45,444 bases of DNA from contig JAAYLR010000111.1 in assembly GCA_012521815.1 (NCBI GenBank), positions 1 through 45,444 on the forward strand, written 5' to 3'. The position numbers were made by a program, and so were the translations under genes. Source of the stretch: Acidobacteriota bacterium (lineage in GTDB: Bacteria; Acidobacteriota; Thermoanaerobaculia; Multivoradales; JAGPDF01). Below are positions 39,509 through 45,444 of the stretch, piece after piece. Under the pieces are notes generated by a model. It was not told where the DNA came from. It saw only the letters and a list, made by a program, of their open reading frames with translations, and did no database searches. The first letter of the stretch is position 1, and the number at the start of each line of letters is the position of its first letter.

Positions 39509-40249
39509 TCAGCCGGAGTGATCGTGATGATGATGATGGTGATGCCGCTTGCCGGTCGCCGGCGGCAGCTCGGCCCGGCGCGCGGCGATCCAGGCATACC
39601 ACTCGTCGAGCCCCTCGCCCGTCACCGCCGAGCAGCGCACCAGACGGGGCACCGGCATCGTCGCCGCGAGCGCGGCCTCGAGCGCCTCCATCCGGTAACC
39701 GGGCAGGTGCGGCAGGAGATCGCACTTGGTCAGCAGCACGAGGTCGGCCTTGCGAAAGATCACCGGGTACTTCAGCGGCTTGTCCTCGCCCTCGGTGACC
39801 GAGAGCGCCACCACGCTCGCCTGCTGCCCGAGGTCGTAGATCGCGGGGCAGACGAGGTTGCCGACGTTCTCGACGAAGAGGGTGTCGACCCCCTCCCAGG
39901 CGAGCTCGTGGAGCGCCTCGTGGACCAGCCGTGCGTCGAGGTGGCAGGCCGAGCCGGTGGTGATCGTCGCCGCCGGGATCCCGGCCGCCCGCAGCCGCTC
40001 GCCGTCGTTGTCGGTGGCGAGGTCGCCGGAGAGCGCGCCGAGCCGGTGTCCGGCGAGCGCGCGCGCCGTCGCCTCGAGGAGGGCGGTCTTGCCCGAGCCG
40101 GGCGAGCCCATCAGGTTGATCGCGAGCACCCCGCGCTCGCCGAAATGCTCGCGGTTGTGCTGCGCCATCCGGTCGTTGCTGGCGAGCAGGCTCTCGTGAA
40201 GCTCGACGGAGACCAGATCCGGATCGCCGCAGCCACAGGTTTCACACAT
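39509..40249 (-). CDS. hypB: HypB, nickel-binding GTPase for hydrogenase maturation
   Basis: GTPase that delivers nickel to the hydrogenase large subunit with HypA. The 246 residues show the N-terminal MCETCGCGD (CxxCGC, high-affinity nickel site as in E. coli), the P-loop GSPGSGKT at 48-55, the metal-site GSACHLDARLVHEAL, the VENVGNLVCPA motif and TKCDLL. A poly-His stretch, seven His then D-H, sits at the very C-terminus. In Bradyrhizobium and other long HypB proteins the nickel-storing His region is N-terminal, so the placement is unusual. The ATG lies within the end of hypA (8-nt overlap). Confidence 0.96.
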   Translation of the reverse strand: MCETCGCGDPDLVSVELHESLLASNDRMAQHNREHFGERGVLAINLMGSPGSGKTALLEATARALAGHRLGALSGDLATDNDGERLRAAGIPAATITTGSACHLDARLVHEALHELAWEGVDTLFVENVGNLVCPAIYDLGQQASVVALSVTEGEDKPLKYPVIFRKADLVLLTKCDLLPHLPGYRMEALEAALAATMPVPRLVRCSAVTGEGLDEWYAWIAARRAELPPATGKRHHHHHHHDHSG

Positions 40250-40589
40250 CGGGAACCTCCATCTCCACGCGTTCGAGCAGCATCTCGCCGCCCGCCACCA
40301 GCCGCGCCGGCGCGCCGCAGAGCCCGCAGCGCCGGGGCCCGTCGGCGGCGACGGCGGTGCCGCAGGCGGTGCACTCCCAGCGCGCCGGCTCCGTCAGGAG
40401 CTCGAGCGGCGCCGTGGCGCAGAGCGTGTCGGTGCGGGCGAGCTCGTAGGCGGTGGCGAGGAGCGACAGCTCGACGCCGGAGAGCTCGCCCACCCGCACC
40501 CGGACCGCCGAAACCGCGGTCGCCCCGTGCTCCCGGGCGACCGCTTCGACGCGGTCGAGGAGGGCGGTGACGAGAGAGTACTCGTGCAT
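40242..40589 (-). CDS. hypA: HypA, nickel metallochaperone
   Basis: 115-residue nickel chaperone for [NiFe]-hydrogenase maturation, partner of HypB. The MHEYSLV start supplies the nickel-binding Met1-His2 terminus, which fixes the start codon; the zinc site is two CxxC pairs, Cys73/76 and Cys88/91. No Shine-Dalgarno is seen. A 7-bp inverted repeat lies 10 nt upstream. It may be first gene of hypA-hypB-yjjX or be read through from the GNAT gene 81 nt upstream. Confidence 0.96.
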   Translation of the reverse strand: MHEYSLVTALLDRVEAVAREHGATAVSAVRVRVGELSGVELSLLATAYELARTDTLCATAPLELLTEPARWECTACGTAVAADGPRRCGLCGAPARLVAGGEMLLERVEMEVPDV

Positions 40590-40599
40590 CGTTCGAAGG

Positions 40600-40622
40600 G
40601 TGCCGCTTGCTCTCTGCGGCAC
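40600..40622 (-). promoter_or_regulatory. Inverted repeat in the hypA leader
   Basis: GTGCCGC and GCGGCAC, perfectly complementary, are separated by 9 nt and end 10 nt before the hypA ATG. On the minus strand a TAGGCT hexamer (40637-40632) could be a -10, which would put this hairpin at the very 5' end of the transcript. It could be an operator or an RNA hairpin; no T run follows. Confidence 0.35.
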
Positions 40623-40670
40623 ACCGCTCCCAGCCTATCGCACGGCCGGGACCGACCCCGTCCGCGGCGG

Positions 40671-41207
40671 CTAGAGGGCGAGCACCAGGTGGCTCATGTC
40701 GTGCGGCGCGCCGTCGGGATCCGTCCCGTAGCCGGGGAGGCGCTGCTCGCGGAACCCGAGCTCACGCAGCACCCGCACCGCATCCGTCTCGAGGTCGGAG
40801 ATGAGCATGCAGTTGAGGAACTTCAGGCCGTTGACCCGGGCGGTGTCGATGAAATGGTTGATCAGCATCGTGCCGAGCCCGGCGCCCCGGTAGTCGGGAT
40901 CGATCAGCCACTTCACGCGGCCGACCAGCCGGAGGGGTCCGTGCGCGCGGCGGTGGAGGGTGGCATCGGCCACCACCTTGCCGCCATCGAGGGCGAGCAG
41001 GGGGAAGACCTTCGCGTAGTCGAGCTCGCGTCCCCACTGCTCGATCAGCTCGCGATCGTCGATCCGGTCCCACGCGAACCGGCGCCGCTCGGCGGGCAGC
41101 CGCAAGAAGAAGTCGTAGAGCGCCTGCGTGTCCCCCTGCTGGAAGGGGCGCAGCACGAGCCGCCGGCCGTCACGCAGCACGGCCTCCTGCGGGAAGCGAT
41201 TGGACAT
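40671..41207 (-). CDS. GNAT-family N-acetyltransferase
   Basis: 178-residue acetyl-CoA-dependent acetyltransferase. The N-terminal part (LRDGRRLVLRPFQQGDTQAL) is the usual GNAT first strand and helix. The acetyl-CoA site is in motif A, VKWLIDPDYRGAGLGTMLIN (R-G-A-G-L-G). The substrate is unknown; the general shape resembles protein or small-molecule acetyltransferases. GGAGG lies about 6 nt before the ATG. The reading frame is open upstream but lacks a ribosome site there. hypA follows on the same strand after 81 nt. Confidence 0.85.
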   Translation of the reverse strand: MSNRFPQEAVLRDGRRLVLRPFQQGDTQALYDFFLRLPAERRRFAWDRIDDRELIEQWGRELDYAKVFPLLALDGGKVVADATLHRRAHGPLRLVGRVKWLIDPDYRGAGLGTMLINHFIDTARVNGLKFLNCMLISDLETDAVRVLRELGFREQRLPGYGTDPDGAPHDMSHLVLAL

Positions 41208-41390
41208 GCGAACCTCCGGTTCGGGTGCGAACGGGGAGTGGACAGCCACCAGGATGAGGATATCGCGATGGGTCGCTGCGGGGTCACCGGCTCCTCCGGC
41301 GGGGTACGGCCGCTACCGCCACCGGCCGTACCCTCGGGGGTCGGGGACCGTGAAAGCTCTCGACGCCGGGCGTGGCGCGGACCACCAGAG

Positions 41391-41591
41391 CTACGGCAAC
41401 TCAGGGGAGGCGGGCTCCGCCGCCGCCTCGGGCTCGCCGGAAACCTCCAGCTGCTCGCTCTCCGGGGTTTCGTCCACCGTGCCCCCCCCGCCCTGCTTGC
41501 GCTCGAGCTTGCGCTGGAGCTTCTCTTCCCGCTTCTGCTTCTTGGCGAGCTCTCGCTGCCGCTTGCTGTACTGGTAGTTCGATCGCGCCAA
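41391..41591 (-). CDS. Small basic, charged protein of unknown function
   Basis: 66-residue protein starting MARSNYQYSKRQRELAKKQK, a very basic helical half (Lys/Arg/Glu) followed by an acidic, Pro/Glu-rich tail. Similar small Lys-rich proteins with an RSNYxxxKRQxELAKK start occur in many proteobacterial genomes, without known function; RNA or ribosome binding is possible. GAGGTGA lies 9 nt before the ATG. It is divergent from the Lrp-like gene. The 183 nt between it and the GNAT gene hold no recognised gene. Confidence 0.7.
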   Translation of the reverse strand: MARSNYQYSKRQRELAKKQKREEKLQRKLERKQGGGGTVDETPESEQLEVSGEPEAAAEPASPELP

Positions 41592-41681
41592 CGTTCACCT
41601 CGTCACGCGGGGGACCGCGACCGTCCGGTGCGGACGGCCCGCCTGCCGCTCGCGCGAGGATATCAGCCCGCCACGAACCGC

Positions 41682-41710
41682 TCGACCGCCCTCGCCCGAG
41701 CGGCTACGAT
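41682..41710 (+). promoter_or_regulatory. Candidate promoter of the Lrp/AsnC-like gene
   Basis: TCGACC (41682-41687), a 17-nt spacer and TACGAT (41705-41710), each four of six or better to consensus at exact spacing. It lies 22 nt before the ATG at 41733, with GGGGAGGGAG as ribosome site. Confidence 0.4.
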
Positions 41711-41732
41711 CCCCTCCGGGGAGGGAGCCGCC

Positions 41733-42014
41733 ATGGTCCACGCCATCGTCCTGCTGGAAGCCGAGCGCCACCGCATCAACGATCTCGCCCAGGAGCTGCT
41801 GGCGTTGCCGGGGGTCACCGAGGTCTACTCGGTCGCGGGGCCATGGGACCTGGTCGCGATGGTGCGGGTGCCTTCCAACGACGAGGTCGCCGAGCTCGTC
41901 ACCGGGCGGCTCCTCCAGCTCGCCGGCGTCCGCCGGTCGGAGACGCTGCTCGCCTTCCGCACCTACTCGCGCCACGACCTCGAGCGGATGTTCGGCGTCG
42001 GGCTCGACGGCTGA
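41733..42014 (+). CDS. Stand-alone Lrp/AsnC ligand-binding (RAM) domain protein
   Basis: 93-residue protein equal to the C-terminal ligand-binding domain of Lrp/AsnC regulators: VHAIVLLEAERHRINDLAQ, LPGVTEVYSVAGPWDLVAMVRV and a final TLLAFRTYSRHDLE. It lacks the helix-turn-helix, so it cannot bind DNA by itself. Stand-alone RAM proteins form ring oligomers and bind amino acids; they may modulate other regulators or enzymes. GGGGAGGGAG precedes the ATG. It is divergent from the small basic protein gene and 124 nt upstream of the M3 peptidase gene. Confidence 0.88.
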   Translation: MVHAIVLLEAERHRINDLAQELLALPGVTEVYSVAGPWDLVAMVRVPSNDEVAELVTGRLLQLAGVRRSETLLAFRTYSRHDLERMFGVGLDG

Positions 42015-42061
42015 GGCACCCGCCGGATCTCCGCCGGCGGTGGCGCGGCACGCATCCCGCG

Positions 42062-42067
42062 TAGAAT
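42062..42067 (+). promoter_or_regulatory. Candidate -10 for the M3 peptidase
   Basis: TAGAAT (five of six) lies 71 nt before the ATG at 42139. No persuasive -35 is seen, as is common for the other TAGAxT elements in this window. Confidence 0.4.
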
Positions 42068-42138
42068 GGAGCCGTCGCGCGCTGGCCGCCGGCGGCGGCT
42101 TCCTGCCGCGACCCCACCCGACCATGGAGAACCCGGAG

Positions 42139-44265
42139 ATGCCGACCCCACTTCTCTCTTCGCTGGGCCTGGTGGCTCTGCTCGCCACCGCGCCCGCCAC
42201 CCCGGACAACCCGCTGCTGCGCCCCTGGACCGGCCCGTACGGCGGAGTACCGCCGTTCGACCAGGTGAAGGTCGAGCAGTTCCAGCCGGCGATCGAGGCC
42301 GCGATGGCCGAGGCGCTCGCCGAGATCGACGCCATCGCCAACGATCCCGCGCCGCCCACCTTCGAGAACACGATCGTCGCGAAGGAGAAGACCGGCCGCA
42401 CGCTCGACCGGGTGATGGCCGTCTTCGGCGTCTACGGCTCGACGATGAGCACGCCGGAGTTCCAGGCGGTCGAGCTGGAGGTGTCGCCGAAGCTCGCCGC
42501 CTTCGGCGACCGGATCATCCAGAACGAGAAGCTCTTCGCCCGCATCGCCGCGGTCTACGCGGGCCGCGACGAGGCCGCTCTCACGCCCGAGCAGAACCGC
42601 CTCGTCTGGCTCGAGTACACCCGCTTCGTGCACGCCGGCGCCCAGCTCGGAGCCGAGGCCAAGGAGCGGCTTTCGGCGATCAACCAGCGCCTCGCCACCC
42701 TGTACACCCAGTTCAGCCAGAACGTGCTCGCCGACGAGACCGACCACCTGCTCGTGCTCGAGGAGAAGGACCTCGCCGGATTGCCCGACTCCTACCGGGC
42801 CGGCGCCGCCGTCGCCGCCGAAGCCAGCGGCCACCCCGGCAAGTGGGTGGTGCTCAACACCCGCTCGAGCATGGAGCCGTTCCTCACCTTCTCCGAGCGG
42901 CGCGACCTGCGCGAGAAGGTCTGGCGGACCTACTACAGCCGGGGGGACAACGGCGACGCGAAGGACAACAAGGCGATCATCACCGAGATCCTCGCCCTGC
43001 GCGCCGAGCGGGCGAAGCTGCTCGGCTACGCGACCCACGCCCACTGGCGGCTCGAGGACACGATGGCGAAGACCCCGGAGCGGGCGATGGCGCTGCTCGA
43101 GGCCGTCTGGACGCCCGCGGTCGCCCGGGCCCATGAGGAGATCGCCGACATGCAGGCGGTCGCCGACGCCGAAGGGGCCGGGATCCGCATCGAGCCGTGG
43201 GATTACCGGTTCTACGCCGAGAAGGTGCGCAAGGCGAAGTACGACATCGACGAGAACCTGGTCAAGCCGTACCTGCAGCTCGAGCAGCTGCGCGAAGGGA
43301 TGTTCCAGGTCGCGACCGACGTCTTCGGTCTCCGCTTCGCCCCCGTCGCCGGGCTGCCGGTCGTGCACCCCGACGTGCGCGTCTGGGAGGTCACCGACGC
43401 CGCGAGCGGCCGCCACGTCGGCCTCTGGTACTGGGATCCGTACGCCCGCACCGGCAAGCAGTCCGGCGCCTGGATGAGCGAGTACCGCTCCCAGCACCGG
43501 TTCGACGGCGAGGTGACGCCGATCGTCTCGAACAACTCGAACTTCGTGAAGGGCACCCCGGGCGCGCCGGTGCTCATCTCCTGGGACGACGCCACGACGC
43601 TCTTCCACGAGTTCGGTCATGCTCTCCACGGCCTCTCCTCGAACGTCGCCTACCCGTCGCTCGCGGGGACCGAGGTGGCCCTCGACTTCGTGGAGTTCCC
43701 CTCCCAGATCCTCGAGCACTGGCTGCCGGTGCCCGAGATCCTGCAGCGCTACGCCCGTCACTACGAGACCGGCGAGCCGATCCCGGCCGCGCTCGTCGCC
43801 CGCCTCGAGCGGGCCGCGAACTTCAACCAGGGCTTCCAGACCGTCGAGTACCTGGCGAGCGCGATCGTGGACATGAAGCTCCACCTCGCGGGCGCGGCGA
43901 AGATCGATCCCGACGCCTTCGAGCGCGAGACGCTCGCGGCGATCGGCATGCCGCGCGAGATCGTGATGCGGCACCGCACCCCGCAGTTCGGGCACATCTT
44001 CAGCGGTGACGGCTACTCGGCCGGCTACTACAGCTACCTCTGGGCCGACACCCTCACCGCCGACGCCTGGGAGGCGTTCACCGCCGGCGCCGGCCCATGG
44101 GACAAGCAGGTCGCCAAGCGCCTGCGTGAGCATGTCTTCTCGGTCGGCAACACGGTGGATCCCGCCGAGACGTACCGTGCCTTCCGCGGTCGCGACGCGG
44201 GCATCGAGGCCCTGATGCGCAAGCGCGGCTTCCCGGTGCCCACGGCGCCGACGGCGGCGAAGTAG
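42139..44265 (+). CDS. M3 family zinc metallopeptidase (peptidyl-dipeptidase Dcp/oligopeptidase A-like)
   Basis: 708-residue metallopeptidase. The zinc site HEFGHALHGL (HExxH) is followed by the third ligand in EVALDFVEFPSQILEHW; the N-terminal region (NPLLRPWTGPYGGVPPFDQVKVEQFQPAI) and C-terminal GDGYSAGYYSYLWADTL are typical of Dcp. The start at 42139 gives a hydrophobic N-terminus (LLSSLGLVALLATAPAT), a probable signal peptide, so periplasmic degradation of peptides is likely. GGAG is 8 nt upstream of this ATG; an in-frame ATG at 42124 has no ribosome site. A strong hairpin follows the gene. Confidence 0.93.
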   Translation: MPTPLLSSLGLVALLATAPATPDNPLLRPWTGPYGGVPPFDQVKVEQFQPAIEAAMAEALAEIDAIANDPAPPTFENTIVAKEKTGRTLDRVMAVFGVYGSTMSTPEFQAVELEVSPKLAAFGDRIIQNEKLFARIAAVYAGRDEAALTPEQNRLVWLEYTRFVHAGAQLGAEAKERLSAINQRLATLYTQFSQNVLADETDHLLVLEEKDLAGLPDSYRAGAAVAAEASGHPGKWVVLNTRSSMEPFLTFSERRDLREKVWRTYYSRGDNGDAKDNKAIITEILALRAERAKLLGYATHAHWRLEDTMAKTPERAMALLEAVWTPAVARAHEEIADMQAVADAEGAGIRIEPWDYRFYAEKVRKAKYDIDENLVKPYLQLEQLREGMFQVATDVFGLRFAPVAGLPVVHPDVRVWEVTDAASGRHVGLWYWDPYARTGKQSGAWMSEYRSQHRFDGEVTPIVSNNSNFVKGTPGAPVLISWDDATTLFHEFGHALHGLSSNVAYPSLAGTEVALDFVEFPSQILEHWLPVPEILQRYARHYETGEPIPAALVARLERAANFNQGFQTVEYLASAIVDMKLHLAGAAKIDPDAFERETLAAIGMPREIVMRHRTPQFGHIFSGDGYSAGYYSYLWADTLTADAWEAFTAGAGPWDKQVAKRLREHVFSVGNTVDPAETYRAFRGRDAGIEALMRKRGFPVPTAPTAAK

Positions 44266-44276
44266 CGTCCCCCACC

Positions 44277-44303
44277 CCGGCGGCGGGCCCCGCCCGCCGC
44301 CGG
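44277..44303 (+). terminator. Hairpin terminator after the M3 peptidase
   Basis: A perfect 11-bp GC stem (CCGGCGGCGGG / CCCGCCGCCGG) with a 5-nt loop begins 11 nt after the stop, followed by CGGTTTCGG. The T run is only three. It ends 10 nt before the stop codon of the convergent chorismatase gene, so it may stop both transcripts. Confidence 0.55.
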
Positions 44304-44313
44304 CGGTTTCGGC

Positions 44314-45327
44314 TCAGAGGGCGACGCCCTCGATCTCCAGGAGCAGATCGGCGCGGCAGATGTCGGCTTCGAGGTAGAGGACCGGCTGCCCGGCCGCGAG
44401 ATGCGAAGCGAGCCCGGCACGCACTCCCCCGAGATCCGCGGGGCGGCGGAGGTAGACCTTCGCGAAGGCGAGCGCTCCCAGGCCGCTCCGCCAGCGCTCC
44501 GGCCCATGGTTCGCGGCGGCCGCGAGGGCCCGGCCGATGTTCTCCCGGGTCTCGGCGAGCTGGGCCACCGGATCGCCGGCGTGGCGGGTCGCGTGGCCGA
44601 CCACGCTCGCGGTCCCCGAGAGGAAGCAGCAGGGTCCGAGCCCGGGCGGCGCGACCGTGAGACGGGAGAACGACGGGCCGACCGGTCCGTAGCGGGGTGG
44701 ATACCGCCAGGCCGCGAGCTGCCGGGGGTTTTCGACGTGCCGCCCCGGTGCGCGGGCGGCGAGGAAGCAGACGAGCAGCTCCTCGCCCGGCGCGCCGACC
44801 GCCGAGGAGGCGCAGAAGCGCCGCTCGGCCGCGAGGCCGTAATGGCTCACCCACGCCCGCGCCCGCCCGAGGTTGAAGCTCCGGTAGACCTCGAGCCCAT
44901 CGCGCTCTTCGTTGATCCCGGGCAGGTAGTTCCAGACCCGCAGCAGGTGCGGGTAGCCGTGCGCGGCGGCCAGCGCGAGCAGCCCGGAGAAGAGAGCGTG
45001 CGCCGCCGGTTCCGCCCCGCCGGCGATCGGCAGGCGGCCGGTACCGAAGAGGAGGCGGCCGTCGTGTGCGTAGGCGAGCGGCCCGGCGCGGCCGGTGACG
45101 GGCGGCGAGGCGGCCGGCCAGAGCTCGAGCCACGGTTCGCCGCCGAGCACGGCATTCGGCACCGCGACCGCGACCCCCGCATCCGGAGGCAGCTCGCCCT
45201 CCCCATAGCCGACCGCCGCGAGCAGCTCGCCGGCGAGCACGGACGGCGGTGCCAGCCGGCCGGGACCAGCCCAGAGACGGCAGGCGGCAGCGATCCCTTC
45301 GACGCCCTCGACGATCACGGTCGCCAT
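44314..45327 (-). CDS. Chorismatase-family protein (FkbO/Hyg5/XanB2-like), probable 3-hydroxybenzoate synthase
   Basis: 337-residue enzyme of the chorismatase family, which removes pyruvate from chorismate. Family motifs are LRVWNYLPGINEE, YRSFNLGRARAW, FLSGTASVVGHATRH and the C-terminal LYLEADICRADLLLEIEG. Cys324 and Glu331 are seven residues apart, as are Cys327 and Glu334 of Hyg5, which forms 3-hydroxybenzoate; the FkbO type lacks this Cys. A 3-hydroxybenzoate product, used in xanthomonadin/aryl-polyene pigments or as a precursor of other compounds, is therefore favoured. No pigment genes are in the window. Older annotation calls this family pteridine-dependent dioxygenase. The ATG at 45327 has GGGGGAG just upstream. 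Confidence 0.85.
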   Translation of the reverse strand: MATVIVEGVEGIAAACRLWAGPGRLAPPSVLAGELLAAVGYGEGELPPDAGVAVAVPNAVLGGEPWLELWPAASPPVTGRAGPLAYAHDGRLLFGTGRLPIAGGAEPAAHALFSGLLALAAAHGYPHLLRVWNYLPGINEERDGLEVYRSFNLGRARAWVSHYGLAAERRFCASSAVGAPGEELLVCFLAARAPGRHVENPRQLAAWRYPPRYGPVGPSFSRLTVAPPGLGPCCFLSGTASVVGHATRHAGDPVAQLAETRENIGRALAAAANHGPERWRSGLGALAFAKVYLRRPADLGGVRAGLASHLAAGQPVLYLEADICRADLLLEIEGVAL

Positions 45328-45403
45328 TCTCCCCCGTTTCCCGCCGGGCTCGCCACGTCCGGAGAGCTTGCCCCGGCGGCCGAATCCTGATCGACTCCCC
45401 CGG

Positions 45404-45444
45404 ATGCGACCGGAGACGATGGAAACCCCGCCCGCCTCGGCGAT
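45404..45444 (+). CDS. Possible 5' end of another gene
   Basis: Two in-frame ATGs (45404 and 45419) open a frame that runs off the right edge; GGAG lies 3 nt before the second. Only 13 codons are visible, so identity is unknown and the call is tentative. The 76 nt between it and the divergent chorismatase gene show no clear promoter. Confidence 0.25.
   Translation, partial: MRPETMETPPASA

Noticed and set aside
41208-41390. 183-nt gap between GNAT and small protein genes examined for an RNA gene
   Set aside because: No tRNA-like cloverleaf, strong hairpin with T run or conserved RNA motif could be recognised.

Overview
A GC-rich (roughly 70% or more) bacterial chromosome segment with dense, strongly GC3-biased genes. 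MurE carries the meso-diaminopimelate signature DNPR. SurA/PrsA-like parvulins, an SppA protease and a MacA/MacB-type export system point to a diderm. The FtsI with a C-terminal PASTA domain, the DUF4388 protein and the pyrophosphate-type phosphofructokinase fit Acidobacteriota or an old 'deltaproteobacterial' lineage; this placement is inference, since no rRNA gene is present. No tRNA, rRNA, IS element, prophage or CRISPR array was seen, and no gene-free gap exceeds 300 bases. Several genes lack a Shine-Dalgarno and instead have a TAGAxT/CATAAT-like -10 hexamer 7-10 nt before the start codon, suggesting leaderless transcripts.

Layout. (1) 1-7.7 kb, minus strand: a division and cell-wall cluster mraZ-rsmH-ftsL-ftsI-murE-murD-ftsW, mostly with overlapping genes, driven by a promoter embedded in three MraZ boxes. 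murF and mraY, usually between murE and murD, are absent. (2) 7.75-13.1 kb, minus: mfd, a parvulin lipoprotein and a SurA-like chaperone in one overlapping operon. (3) 13.2-18.8 kb: sppA, then two MacB/FtsX-type permeases divergent from a MacA-like adaptor across a 44-bp gap filled by a 22-bp perfect palindrome; no ATPase gene is present. (4) 18.9-23 kb: a large DUF4388 protein and the dipeptidase pepD. (5) 23.1-27.9 kb: hypF-hypC-hypD-hypE, which make and insert the Fe(CN)2CO group of [NiFe]-hydrogenase. (6) 28-30.5 kb: a small EamA-like membrane protein, a DUF218 protein with a possible leader peptide, and PPi-type phosphofructokinase. (7) 30.5-35.6 kb: two divergent KdpD-like DUF4118 proteins (one without a kinase domain), a KdpE-like regulator and an APC/KimA-like permease, probably a potassium-linked module. 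(8) 35.8-40.6 kb: an unusual malate dehydrogenase, then a DUF134 regulator, a radical SAM protein and a His-tailed NifX-like protein behind a promoter with an overlapping operator, facing hypA-hypB-yjjX, in which HypB carries its poly-His at the C-terminus. (9) 40.7-45.4 kb: GNAT acetyltransferase, a small basic protein, a stand-alone Lrp/AsnC ligand-binding domain, an M3 oligopeptidase and a chorismatase-family enzyme.

The most interesting stretch is 36.9-40.6 kb: a self-contained metal-linked operon with its own operator, facing the nickel-insertion genes hypA/hypB, with natural poly-His tails on proteins of both operons. Next come the 22-bp palindrome between the divergent export genes and the rearranged cell-wall cluster.
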